From assembly GCA_964568455.1 (NCBI GenBank), contig CAZMPJ010000010.1:1-64000 (forward strand): a stretch of 64,000 bases of DNA, in the 5' to 3' direction. This stretch comes from CAZMPJ01 sp964568455. Its GTDB lineage: Bacteria > Margulisbacteria > WOR-1 > O2-12-FULL-45-9. A program made the translations under genes and the position numbers. How positions within the stretch are numbered: position 1 is the stretch's first letter; each line of letters starts with the position of its first letter. Shown here piece by piece: positions 49,301 to 56,838 of this stretch. The notes under the pieces were generated by a model that worked only from the letters and a program-made list of their open reading frames with translations, made no database searches and was not told the origin of the DNA.

Positions 49301-50743
49301 CGGGTCTCAGTTAAATTAGTTTCAGAGGTTGGAGTGGGAACTGTTGCTGCTGGTGTTGCCAAAGGTCATGCAGACATGATTTTAATTTCAGGTGGAGACG
49401 GTGGAACCGGAGCTTCGCCCTGGAGTTCAATTCGTCATGCTGGACTGCCTTGGGAACTAGGCTTGTCAGAAACTCATCAAACTTTAGTTTTAAATGGCTT
49501 GCGTGGTCGAGTCCGTTTGCAAACTGACGGGCAGCTAAGAACTGGTCAAGATATAGCAATTGCTGCCATGTTAGGAGCAGAAGAATTTGGTTTTGCTACT
49601 GCGATTTTAATTATTATTGGTTGCGTAATGCTTAGACACTGCCATTTAAATAACTGCGCTTTGGGCGTAGCTACTCAAGATGAATTATTGTCAAAACGTT
49701 TTCGTGGTCGAGCTACACATATTGTTAATTATTTTAATTTTATTGCTCAGGAACTGCGTGAAATCATGGCTAATTTAGGCATTAAAAAATTAGATGAATT
49801 AGTTGGCCGGACTGATTTATTGGAAGTTAACCAGGAAATTATTCCTTGGAAAGCAAAAAACATTGATTTTTCAAAAATTCTTTGGCAACCTAAATGGAAA
49901 CCGCGACATTTCCGCCAAAGGCGGACAGGTTTCCAGGCGCCTAAATTAGATGAAAAACTAATCGTCCAGGCGCGACCAGCCTTAAAAGACGGACAAGTGG
50001 TTAGTCAAGAATTTAAAATTAGCAATGTTAACCGTACAGTTGGGACCATGCTTAGCCATGCAGTGGTAAAAAAATATGGTGAAGGCGGTTTGCCAGAAGA
50101 TACTATCCAGTTTAAATTTAAAGGGGTAGCTGGACAAAGTTTTGCTGCTTGGTTAGCCAAAGGCATTACTTTTACTTTAGAGGGCATGGCTAATGATTAT
50201 GTGGGCAAAGGAATTTCTGGTGGCAGGATGATTATTTATCCTGATCAAAACGCGACTTATGATCCAGAAAAAAATGTAATTATTGGCAACACTACTTTTT
50301 ATGGAGCTATTGCTGGCGAAGCTTATATTCGCGGCAGAGCTGGAGAAAGGTTTTGCATTAGAAATTCTGGACTTTATGCAGTGGTTGAAGGAGTAGGGGA
50401 CCATGGCTGCGAATATATGACTGGCGGCCGAGTAATTGTTTTAGGAGAAACCGGCAGAAACTTTGCAGCTGGTATGTCAGGTGGAATTGCCTATATCTAT
50501 GATAAAAATAATGATTTTGCAGAAAAATGCAATCAAAATATGGTTGAGCTGTTAGAGCTTGAAGAAGAAGACAAGATTTTAATCCTAAGGCTATTGCATA
50601 AGCATTATAAATATACTCAAAGCCCAATAGCCAGAGAAATCTTGGATAATTTTATAAAAGAATCAAGAAGATTTGTAAAAGTTATGCCGCTTGAATACCA
50701 AAGGGTTTTAAAAGAAAAAGAATTAGATCTGGAGGCGCAATAA
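46355..50743 (+). CDS. gltB: glutamate synthase (GOGAT) large subunit
   Basis: A 1462-residue GltB. The glutaminase domain (Cys in HDSCGVGFVV, so the N-terminus must be processed about 22 residues in), the central and FMN-binding domains (GAMSYGSISAPAHETIA, NTGEGGEDPARF, SVKLVSEVGVGTVAAGVAKGHAD, ISGGDGGTGASPWSS), the 3Fe-4S cysteines (GCVMLRHCHLNNCALGVATQ) and the C-terminal beta-helix (GVAGQSFAAW, GGMIIYPDQ-type repeats) are all present. It makes two glutamates from glutamine and 2-oxoglutarate. gltD begins on its last base. Confidence 0.97.
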   Translation: MYRYETKKLNTGLYDSRYEHDSCGVGFVVNVKGKQSHAIIKQGLKVLNRLAHRGAVGADPKTGDGAGILIQIPHEFYSKVLDFKLPKAGAYATGLIFLPQNKKLYAICKDVVEKTIKEEGQIFLGWRKVPVDNSVIGENARKTEPIIEQVFIAKGERVNSQLEFEKRLYAVRRKIEKEISAKDFYIISLSSRTVIYKGLLMPKQVKEYFLDLQDENIKSAIALVHSRYSTNTMPEWNLAQPFRFLAHNGEINTLRGNINWMQARGIDVIQPGGSDSACLDNVFELLLLSGRSLAHAMMMLIPQAWEHNNLINKELKDFYNFHACFMEPWDGPAAIAFTDGQNVGAMLDRNGLRPARYIITKDNMVVMASEVGVLDIDPANILTSGRLEPGKLFYIDTKKGKIVEDEAIKRSLAKKKPFGKWLKENMIELEELPRVGVVEESIPSLQQFKNFGYTREDFKFLIKPMAEKGKEPVGSMGNHTPHAILSKRPQLLYNYFKQLFAQVTNPAIDPIREDVVMSLESYVGPQKDILKESGQHCHKLRVKHPILTNEELERIRSIQKNSFKTKTISILFQKDLLKALDRVCEEAEQAINQGYSFIILSDRGNQLALPALLACGAVHQHLIKKALRTKVGLILESAEPREVHHFALLFGYGIDLINPYLAYEAISYLAAEEELYLDEKSAINNYRKAIEKGIKKILSKMGISTLNSYRGAQIFEALGLADEVIERCFRGTVSRIGGVGFNIIAQETLMRYQDNDSAILPSGGLYQWKKDGEFQLWNPQTIAVLQDAVKNNDHEKYKEFEKLINNQSQNPTTLRSLLKIRGGKNIPIEEVEPIEEILKRFAVGAMSYGSISAPAHETIAIAMNRIGGKSNTGEGGEDPARFNSLPNGDSKRSAIKQIASGRFGVTGNYLANADEIQIKIAQGAKPGEGGQLPGHKVSATIARIRYTTPGVTLISPPPHHDIYSIEDLAQLIFDLKNANPKARVSVKLVSEVGVGTVAAGVAKGHADMILISGGDGGTGASPWSSIRHAGLPWELGLSETHQTLVLNGLRGRVRLQTDGQLRTGQDIAIAAMLGAEEFGFATAILIIIGCVMLRHCHLNNCALGVATQDELLSKRFRGRATHIVNYFNFIAQELREIMANLGIKKLDELVGRTDLLEVNQEIIPWKAKNIDFSKILWQPKWKPRHFRQRRTGFQAPKLDEKLIVQARPALKDGQVVSQEFKISNVNRTVGTMLSHAVVKKYGEGGLPEDTIQFKFKGVAGQSFAAWLAKGITFTLEGMANDYVGKGISGGRMIIYPDQNATYDPEKNVIIGNTTFYGAIAGEAYIRGRAGERFCIRNSGLYAVVEGVGDHGCEYMTGGRVIVLGETGRNFAAGMSGGIAYIYDKNNDFAEKCNQNMVELLELEEEDKILILRLLHKHYKYTQSPIAREILDNFIKESRRFVKVMPLEYQRVLKEKELDLEAQ

Positions 50744-51981
50744 TGGGAGACCCGCGAGGATTTTTAAAAGTAGCTAGAAAAGAAGAGGGCTCGCGCGAAC
50801 AAGCTTCGCGTTGTATGGATTGCGGTACGCCTTTTTGTCACAGCGCTTGTCCTTTGGGTAATTATATTCCCGAATGGAATGATTTGATGTTTAATGATCA
50901 CTGGCAAAGAGCCTTTGAGTTGCTTAATGCTTCTAATAATTTACCAGAAGTAACTAGTCGCCTTTGTCCTGCACTTTGTGAATATGCTTGTGTGTTGGGA
51001 ATTAATGATGATCCGGTTACTGTGAAACAAAATGAATTAGCGATTATTGAATATGCGTTTAAAAAGAAGTTAATTAAACCCAATCCACCTAAAATAAGAA
51101 CCGGGAAAAAAGTGGCAGTGGTTGGGTCAGGGCCAGCTGGACTGGCTTGCGCGGCAGAATTAAATAAAAAAGGTCATGAAGTAACTTTGTTTGAAAAAGA
51201 CGATAAAATTGGCGGGATTATGCGTTATGGTATACCCGATTTTAAACTGGAAAAGAAAATTCTTGACCGTAGAATTGCTATTTGGAAAAAAGAAGGTATA
51301 AAATTCGAACTTAATTCATTAATTAAAGACAAACATGATTTAAAAGGGTTTGACGCAATTTGTTTGGCTGGCGGATGCCGCACGCCGCGCGATTTAAAAA
51401 TCCCGGGCCGTAATTTAAAAGAAATCCATTTTGCCATGGACTATTTAATCCAATCTAATAAAAGATTAGCCGGACAAAAGATTGCTAAAAAAGATTTGAT
51501 TGATGCCAAAGGTAAAAACGTTGTAGTAATTGGTGGCGGAGATACTGGTTCAGATTGTGTTGGAACTGCTAATCTTCAAGGTGCAGCTTGTGTGATTCAA
51601 ATTGAAGTAATGCCTAAGCCGCCTGAATGCCGTGATAAAAAATGTCCTTGGCCCAAGTATCCACTGCTTTTGAAGAAAATTTCTTGTCACGAAGAAGGGG
51701 TTAAACGACAATGGGAAATTGCGACTACTAAATTTTTGGGTAAAAAAGGTAAGATTGAAAAAATAAAATGCCAAGAAAAGTCGGGCAAAAAGTTTGAGCT
51801 TGAAGCTGATCTAGTAATTTTAGCTATTGGTTTTACTGGGCCAGAACCACACGGGTTTGATTTAAAACAAAAAGATATTTTTGTGGCTGGCGATATGAAT
51901 CGTGGTCCATCTTTAATAGTTTGGGCAATTCATGAGGGTAGGCAAGCGGCAGAGGCGATTGATAAATATTTAAAAGAGTAA
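50743..51981 (+). CDS. gltD: glutamate synthase small subunit
   Basis: A 412-residue GltD. The N-terminal Fe-S cysteines are present (ASRCMDCGTPFCHSACPLGNYIPEWNDLM and SRLCPALCEYACVLG), followed by the FAD fold (VAVVGSGPAGLACAAELNKKGHEVTLFEK) and NAD(P)H fold (VVVIGGGDTGSDCVGTA), ending in FVAGDMNRGPSLIVWAIHEGRQAA. It feeds electrons from NAD(P)H to GltB. It is about 60 residues shorter than many homologues, mainly in the segment between the FAD and NADPH folds and the tail. The ATG shares one base with the gltB stop. Confidence 0.95.
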   Translation: MGDPRGFLKVARKEEGSREQASRCMDCGTPFCHSACPLGNYIPEWNDLMFNDHWQRAFELLNASNNLPEVTSRLCPALCEYACVLGINDDPVTVKQNELAIIEYAFKKKLIKPNPPKIRTGKKVAVVGSGPAGLACAAELNKKGHEVTLFEKDDKIGGIMRYGIPDFKLEKKILDRRIAIWKKEGIKFELNSLIKDKHDLKGFDAICLAGGCRTPRDLKIPGRNLKEIHFAMDYLIQSNKRLAGQKIAKKDLIDAKGKNVVVIGGGDTGSDCVGTANLQGAACVIQIEVMPKPPECRDKKCPWPKYPLLLKKISCHEEGVKRQWEIATTKFLGKKGKIEKIKCQEKSGKKFELEADLVILAIGFTGPEPHGFDLKQKDIFVAGDMNRGPSLIVWAIHEGRQAAEAIDKYLKE

Positions 51982-51984
51982 ATA

Positions 51985-51993
51985 TGCTATAAT
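51985..51993 (+). promoter_or_regulatory. extended -10 promoter of the barrel protein gene
   Basis: TGC-TATAAT (TATAAT 51988-51993), ending 6 nt before the GTG at 52000; no clear -35 box. Confidence 0.5.
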
Positions 51994-51999
51994 TTTGGC

Positions 52000-52752
52000 G
52001 TGTTTAAATGGATAGTTTATTTTCTGATAATATTTCTTGCTTTACCGGCTTTTTCAATTGATACCAAATATTTTACTGCCTTTATTTACAAGCAAAATAG
52101 TTTTTTAGGCTCAGAGTTCCAAATTTCTCCAGAAATGCGTTTTGATAGGGGAGCGAAAGAGCTTTATTATTATCATTTTCGCACAGGATTCTTATTTCAC
52201 CCTCGCAACTGGTTAGATCTTGGGTTTTACTATGTTTTTAATAATGAAAAAGATAGCAATGGCAATTGGGATCCTGATGCCGGTTTTGAATTTGCCATTG
52301 ATCCAAAAATAATAATAAATATTGTGCAGAAAAAAGAACAGCAGTTTGAAGAGCGGGTAGGAGAAGCTTTGGAAGATGAGCCAGATGCTCTAAAGATGAT
52401 TAATGCCGGAGTTGTAAGAGCGGTTGACATTATTTCTTATGGTGAGATTGAATTTCACGATGTGGATTGGAGAAATTTGAGTACAGTAAATATGGTTTAT
52501 CAATTAAAACCTAAAATTGAGTGGCAAGTTGATGATTCTATTTATTATGTGCAGGATGATATTTTTTATACTTTAAAATATGGTGAAGTGTATCGTAATT
52601 GGGCTACTGTTGGCCGCATCCGCCCTTTAAATAAAGCTTTGACTCTGGATTTATTTTATACTTTTGAAAATGAAAAGCCTTTTTATATTAACCCCTGGGA
52701 ATATGCGCATGTTATTGGAACCAGGTTTATTTTAGACCGGGTTTCCCGGTAG
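52000..52752 (+). CDS. DUF2490-like outer-membrane beta-barrel protein
   Basis: A 250-residue protein with signal peptide MFKWIVYFLIIFLALPAFS, then alternating amphipathic strands: ISPEMRFDRGAKELYYYHFRTGFLFHPRNWLDLGFYYVF, TVNMVYQLKPKIEWQVDDSIYYVQDDIFYT, and a C-terminal strand ending AHVIGTRFILDRVSR. The pattern resembles the DUF2490 barrels of Gram-negative bacteria. Start is a leaderless GTG at 52000. Its last 26 bases overlap a small convergent gene. Function unknown. Confidence 0.75.
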   Translation: MFKWIVYFLIIFLALPAFSIDTKYFTAFIYKQNSFLGSEFQISPEMRFDRGAKELYYYHFRTGFLFHPRNWLDLGFYYVFNNEKDSNGNWDPDAGFEFAIDPKIIINIVQKKEQQFEERVGEALEDEPDALKMINAGVVRAVDIISYGEIEFHDVDWRNLSTVNMVYQLKPKIEWQVDDSIYYVQDDIFYTLKYGEVYRNWATVGRIRPLNKALTLDLFYTFENEKPFYINPWEYAHVIGTRFILDRVSR

Positions 52753-52900
52753 CCTTCCAGCCGTGACTGGCTCCAAGTCGAGCTCTAACGCAAGCTTCTG
52801 CTTTTTTCTTGGTCACAGAGCTGACCACTTGTTTGCCAGTGTTTTTATTAATGATTTTCCAGGGCCGTTTGCCGGTCTTTTTTAATATTTTATATGGCAA
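52727..52900 (-). CDS. small basic 57-residue protein
   Basis: An open frame starting with TTG one base after the stop of the gene at 52902, so translation is probably coupled. It reads MPYKILKKTGKRPWKIINKNTGKQVVSSVTKKKAEACVRARLG and ends GWKATGKPGLK. The product is Lys/Arg-rich with a beta-hairpin-like opening and a helix, reminiscent of small phage-type or DNA-binding proteins; no family assigned. Its 3' end overlaps the barrel gene on the other strand. Confidence 0.55.
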   Translation of the reverse strand: MPYKILKKTGKRPWKIINKNTGKQVVSSVTKKKAEACVRARLGASHGWKATGKPGLK

Positions 52901-52901
52901 T

Positions 52902-53093
52902 TTATTTTACAAAAAGAATTCTGTAAGCACCTGGAAGTGAAGTAACCACTGCCAAAAGAATCAACCACCAGCCGTATCCAGCCAAATAATTTATTAACAA
53001 AACTCCAATCCCAACTCCGGCAAAAAACTTTCCTGCAATTATCAGCATCAAGCTCGTGGTCGGCAACTGTCGTAACTTATCAATTATGCTCAT
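52902..53093 (-). CDS. small two-helix membrane protein
   Basis: The start at 53093 is chosen because CAGGAGG lies 7 nt before it; a longer frame adds no plausible sequence. The 63-residue product starts MSIIDKLRQLPTTSLMLII and has two hydrophobic helices (about 14-34 and 38-58) separated by GYGWW. It lies 26 bp downstream of the 356-residue unknown gene and is probably transcribed with it from sigma28-like site 6. No family recognised. Confidence 0.7.
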   Translation of the reverse strand: MSIIDKLRQLPTTSLMLIIAGKFFAGVGIGVLLINYLAGYGWWLILLAVVTSLPGAYRILFVK

Positions 53094-53119
53094 GTTTAGA
53101 TCCTCCTGGGGATATAGTA

Positions 53120-54190
53120 CTACCATGGGGTGGAGGAGGCAAGGGATTTAACAATAATTTCGGCGACGTCATCTGGGGTCCACATATTTTCACGTTGATC
53201 CAATTCCATCACATGTAAACCAGTTACTTTCTTTTGTCTAAGCTGCGAAAGTATTCCTTGTTTAAAGGTGCCTGATTCATATGGGTTGGCTTGCGAGGAA
53301 ATATCTGTATCAAACGACCAAAAAAGGTTTTGAGCCATAATTCCGCCGGAAGAAAGATTAAAAATGGTTCCGCCTTGGCAAATAAAAGCAACAATTTCTA
53401 AAAGCCTGCGGGCAGTCTGTATATAAACATAATCGTCTTCGGTAGTTGCGTGAAAAAAAGCACTTGAGGCCATGCCTCTAGCGCGTTTTTGTGTACCTTT
53501 GTCTAAGGCGCGTAAGGTTTTCCTATACCATTCTTTTAAACCATCAAATTGTTTTCGCGTAAGTGGTTCTCTCATTCTGGCAATATCAAGAGCAAATTGT
53601 TTTAATTCATTTGGCAAGTCAGATGCTTTTATAGGTCTCTTGCCAATCAATTTAAAAAATTCAGAAAGCAAAGCAACATTAGCTCCAAAACAAAAAGTAT
53701 CACCTGGTTTTAAGATGCGATGGATTAATCCGTAGGTAATAAATCCACCAGCAAAGAAAATATTGGCTCTGCTATCTAAATGATAGTCGTCAAAATAAAA
53801 GCTGTGACCATTTTTTAAGCTTAATTTTTCATCAATTACTTGGTAAAGGGGCAGGCTCATTTCGTGCAAGCCGCCTACTAGAAAAGGGATGGCGTTAAGA
53901 CTAGCGGCAATTTCTACTTGTTGCCTAAAGTAAGTTAATTGTTCTTGATAAACAGCTGCTTCAAATTCTTGAGAATATAAACCATTTTTAAATGCAAAGC
54001 TCCTTTCTCTAAGCCCTTCTTCGCTATAGGGGGCGGTTATTAGCTGTTTTTCAGTTGCTTCCCATTGAGTTGCGTTAACAATTAACTCTGGGGCGCGACG
54101 GTTTATATCCGTGACAAGGCTTTTGTATACCCGTGGATTAATTCCTCGGGTATTAATTTGCGATATTGCATATAATCTAACTGCTGCCAT
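53120..54190 (-). CDS. unknown 356-residue cytoplasmic protein of the sigma28-like group
   Basis: No signal peptide or membrane helix. The N-terminus RLYAISQINTRGINPRVYKSLV leads into an alpha/beta region with IPFLVGGLHEMSLPLY and FYFDDYHLDSRANIFFAGG. The acidic FYFDDYHLDSR stretch has the look of a metal or phosphate-binding active site (compare UPF0489-type DDHxD text), but I cannot place it in a family. The ATG has no Shine-Dalgarno site; the promoter ends 6 nt upstream (leaderless). Two small genes follow on the same strand. Confidence 0.7.
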   Translation of the reverse strand: MAAVRLYAISQINTRGINPRVYKSLVTDINRRAPELIVNATQWEATEKQLITAPYSEEGLRERSFAFKNGLYSQEFEAAVYQEQLTYFRQQVEIAASLNAIPFLVGGLHEMSLPLYQVIDEKLSLKNGHSFYFDDYHLDSRANIFFAGGFITYGLIHRILKPGDTFCFGANVALLSEFFKLIGKRPIKASDLPNELKQFALDIARMREPLTRKQFDGLKEWYRKTLRALDKGTQKRARGMASSAFFHATTEDDYVYIQTARRLLEIVAFICQGGTIFNLSSGGIMAQNLFWSFDTDISSQANPYESGTFKQGILSQLRQKKVTGLHVMELDQRENMWTPDDVAEIIVKSLASSTPW

Positions 54191-54196
54191 ATAATT

Positions 54197-54224
54197 TTAT
54201 CGGCAAAAAAAGCAAGGGATTTCA
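54197..54224 (-). promoter_or_regulatory. sigma28-like promoter, site 6
   Basis: On the minus strand TGAAATCC (54224-54217), 14 nt, CGATAA (54202-54197) preceded by GC, 6 nt before the ATG at 54190. Its -35 box is one base from that of site 7. Confidence 0.6.
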
Positions 54225-54225
54225 C

Positions 54226-54253
54226 TGAAATTTAAGCTAAATCTTATCGAAGG
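54226..54253 (+). promoter_or_regulatory. sigma28-like promoter, site 7
   Basis: TGAAATTT (54226-54233), 14 nt, CGAAGG (54248-54253), 6 nt before the ATG at 54260. Confidence 0.55.
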
Positions 54254-54259
54254 ATAAGC

Positions 54260-55015
54260 ATGAAGATCAGTCCAGTTATGAGAAAATTTTTGAGCGTGAA
54301 ACCTGTTTTTGATAGAGCAGAGAGGGTTGATAGGGCGACGCAACGAAACTATTTGAAGGGACTTAGAGACCCATTTTGTGCTGCCGAAACAGGTTTATCC
54401 CCTCAATTATTAGATCTAGTGGGCAGTTTTCCGTGGCCGATTGATGTTGAAAAGGTTCCTTTTTGTGTTGGAGGGACTTTTTTAGATTTTTTAGATGAGG
54501 AGGCGGTCAAGAGATCTTATCATGGACGTGGAGAGTTGCACTATGCAGTTGACCTTCATGTTAAGGCCGGGACGGAAATTTTGGCAATTGAGTCTGGTGA
54601 AATAGCTTATTTCTACGATGATCGTGGCAGAGAAAGCGTTGCCAATCTTTATTTAGCTTCCAAAGACAGCAGGATATTATGGAGCCTTCTTCATTTAGAT
54701 GAGGCTTCTCTAAGGAAGCGTTTTTCAGGGTTGGGAACATCTGATGATTGGTTGTTTGGGGTAAACCCGTTGCCTCGCATTCCTATAGAAGCAGAAAAAC
54801 CGGTAAGTCTGGTTGCTGAGTATGATTATTTTTATCCAATAGAAGGTTTTCCTGACGAGTTTAGTGATGGTTACCATTTACATCTTTCCGCGCATGATAT
54901 TATTGATGGAACAAGAATCTTAAGGGACGATAAATTTCGGAGAGCGCTTATTAGACAATTTCCTTTGAATCCTTTGTTTTTACTCCGGCCGCTGTTTCCA
55001 GTTGAGGAAATCTAA
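54260..55015 (+). CDS. M23/LytM-type metallopeptidase-like protein
   Basis: A 251-residue protein whose second half follows the M23 peptidase plan: HYAVDLHVKAGTEILAIESGEIAYF contains the HxxxD zinc ligands (about residues 94-98), WSLLHLDE is the central LxHL motif, and DGYHLHLSAHD gives the HxH motif (about 206-208). M23 enzymes cut peptide cross-links in peptidoglycan or bacteriocin targets. No signal peptide is visible, so export would need another route, or it acts at lysis. Leaderless start. It is followed 2 bp later by an unknown gene. The family call rests on motif order. Confidence 0.7.
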   Translation: MKISPVMRKFLSVKPVFDRAERVDRATQRNYLKGLRDPFCAAETGLSPQLLDLVGSFPWPIDVEKVPFCVGGTFLDFLDEEAVKRSYHGRGELHYAVDLHVKAGTEILAIESGEIAYFYDDRGRESVANLYLASKDSRILWSLLHLDEASLRKRFSGLGTSDDWLFGVNPLPRIPIEAEKPVSLVAEYDYFYPIEGFPDEFSDGYHLHLSAHDIIDGTRILRDDKFRRALIRQFPLNPLFLLRPLFPVEEI

Positions 55016-55017
55016 TC

Positions 55018-55674
55018 ATGATCGAGTTTAGTTTAATTACTACAGTATCACTTAGCGCAGCGCCGCTTCCCAAAAAGGCTGATCCTCGTTTAGTTCGGTT
55101 AGAAAAGAAATATGGGGTCAAGTTTTTTCGTACAGGGGAGGGACTGGATAGTGTTCAAAAGAATAAAAGTGAGTCTTTTACTGATAAAGAGTTGAAATGG
55201 ATAGAGAAAACTTTAGAAAAAGCAGCCAAGTTTTTTGGTTTAGATGCTATTCAAAAAATTGGTTTTACTTTTGTAAAAGTCTATGATCCCAAACAACTTG
55301 CCACTGTTTCGCCTCAAGGAAAACCGATTCGGTATTCAGCCAAGATTGGTGGTGGTTATGTAAGTGATTTTGGTTTTGTTTTTGGAAAAGTAATTGAATT
55401 GCGTAGGTATGATTTTATTCCTCCCATGTACAATTTACCAATTCATGTGCCTGGGCTTAATCGATCTTCTTTCAATGCCTGGTCAGTTAGTCATTGTATG
55501 GCACATGTTATTGATGGGGTTATTCGTGGGATAAAGCCAAGTGAATATCCGCCTGATGCGGATAAGAAGGCTGAATATATTCGAAATATGTATGAAAAAG
55601 GTGGTACGGACAAAGCGTTACGAACGAAATTAAGGAAAGCAGTGGGGGTGCTGGAAATTCCAAAGAACGAGTGA
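55018..55674 (+). CDS. unknown protein with HxxxH zincin-like motif
   Basis: 218 residues, starting 2 bp after the M23-like gene, so it is co-translated. The start MIEFSLITTVSLSAAPLPKKA could be a weak signal peptide cut after SAA. Near residue 160 it has SVSHCMAHVIDG. This resembles the HExxH zinc site of metallopeptidases (as in VxHExxHxxD), but Cys stands where the catalytic Glu should be. It may be an inactive or altered zincin. No other motif recognised; the C-terminus is basic. Confidence 0.65.
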   Translation: MIEFSLITTVSLSAAPLPKKADPRLVRLEKKYGVKFFRTGEGLDSVQKNKSESFTDKELKWIEKTLEKAAKFFGLDAIQKIGFTFVKVYDPKQLATVSPQGKPIRYSAKIGGGYVSDFGFVFGKVIELRRYDFIPPMYNLPIHVPGLNRSSFNAWSVSHCMAHVIDGVIRGIKPSEYPPDADKKAEYIRNMYEKGGTDKALRTKLRKAVGVLEIPKNE

Positions 55675-55697
55675 GCTTTCTTCTTTAACTATCCAAA

Positions 55698-56261
55698 TTA
55701 TTTAATTATAACTCTCATCAAAATCACATCATCAACTGGCTTGTTTTGCGAAACGGTTTTAACTTTACTAATAGCTTCAACCACACTATAACCTTTAACT
55801 ACTCGACCAAAAACAGTGTGCTTACCATTAAGCCAGGGAGTAGGGGCAACGGTTATAAAAAATTGCGAGCCATTTGTATTTGGTCCAGAATTGGCCATAG
55901 CCAATGTCCCGGGATTAGCAAAAACCAGCACAGGATCAATTTCATCATCAAATTTATAACCAGGGCCGCCAGTTCCGGTTCCGAGCGGATCGCCGCCTTG
56001 GATCATAAAACCAGGGATAACTCGATGAAAAATAGTATTGTCATATAAAGCTTTTTTTCCTTTTTCTTCTGTAGCTAGTTTTATGAAATTCGCGACAGTT
56101 TTTGGAGCAGACTCTGGATAGAGCAGGCAGGTAAAGTTTCCTTGATTAGTTTGAAATTCAGCATAAACTTTTTCCGGCATTTTTGGTTTTCCTCCCATGG
56201 CAAAAGAATGACTGACAAAAATAAGACAAAAGATTATAAAAAACAATGCTTTTATTTTCAT
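55698..56261 (-). CDS. exported cyclophilin-type peptidyl-prolyl isomerase
   Basis: 187 residues: signal peptide MKIKALFFIIFCLIFVSHSFA, then a compact cyclophilin domain with FTCLLYPESAPKTVANFIKLA, NTIFHRVIPGFMIQGGDP, GTGTGGPGYKFDDEI, GTLAMANSGPNTNGSQFFIT (catalytic/binding residues) and LNGKHTVFGRVVKG. It speeds proline isomerisation during folding in the periplasm. Start is ATG at 56261, 9 nt after a TGC-TAAAAT box (56276-56271). Confidence 0.93.
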   Translation of the reverse strand: MKIKALFFIIFCLIFVSHSFAMGGKPKMPEKVYAEFQTNQGNFTCLLYPESAPKTVANFIKLATEEKGKKALYDNTIFHRVIPGFMIQGGDPLGTGTGGPGYKFDDEIDPVLVFANPGTLAMANSGPNTNGSQFFITVAPTPWLNGKHTVFGRVVKGYSVVEAISKVKTVSQNKPVDDVILMRVIIK

Positions 56262-56381
56262 ACTGATTGTATTTTAGCAGAGGTGGAAGGGGGGGAGCAA
56301 GGGAGTAGTGAAATGACGAATTATTCAATGACGAATAACGAATTAATTAATCAAATTGATCAATTGTTCAATTCATCGCCT

Positions 56382-56410
56382 TTGCTTCTTTTTGTAAAAT
56401 CCCCTAAAAT
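56382..56410 (+). promoter_or_regulatory. promoter of the YjbQ gene
   Basis: TTGCTT (56382-56387), 17 nt, TAAAAT (56405-56410), ending 9 nt before the ATG at 56420. The stretch just upstream (56313-56345) repeats AATGACGAAT with variation. Confidence 0.5.
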
Positions 56411-56419
56411 ATATACACT

Positions 56420-56833
56420 ATGAAAGTTTTAACTGACTATCTGCATCTGACGACCAAAAAACGCAAAGAAATCGTCAACATTACCCACGAAGTAAATGAA
56501 GTTGTAAAAAAGTCAGGGGTAAAAGAGGGTTTGGTTCTAGTCAATGCCATGCATATTACGGCTTCAGTCTTTATTAATGACGAAGAATCAGGCTTAAAAC
56601 AGGATTTTATTGCTTGGTTAGAAAAAATTGCACCAGAATACCCAGGTTATAAACACCATCAGACTGGTGAGGATAATGCTGATGCGCATTTAAAAAGAAC
56701 CATTATGGGACGAGAAGTTGTAGTTGCCATCACGGGTGGAGAATTAGACTTTGGTCCCTGGGAACAAATCTTCTACGGTGAATTTGACGGGCAGCGTAAA
56801 AAACGGATCTTAATCAAAGTTATTGGGGAGTAA
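56420..56833 (+). CDS. yjbQ: YjbQ family protein (UPF0047)
   Basis: 137 residues with the family text ITHEVNEVVKKSG, EGLVLVNAMHITASVFINDEE, DNADAHLKRTIMGREVVVAI and GPWEQIFYGEFDGQRKKRILIKVIG. His residues in MHIT and DAH and the WEQIFYGEFDG loop form the presumed active site. YjbQ proteins have been linked to a secondary thiamine-phosphate synthase activity; the natural role is unsettled. Monocistronic; probably leaderless. Confidence 0.92.
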   Translation: MKVLTDYLHLTTKKRKEIVNITHEVNEVVKKSGVKEGLVLVNAMHITASVFINDEESGLKQDFIAWLEKIAPEYPGYKHHQTGEDNADAHLKRTIMGREVVVAITGGELDFGPWEQIFYGEFDGQRKKRILIKVIGE

Positions 56834-56838
56834 ACTAT

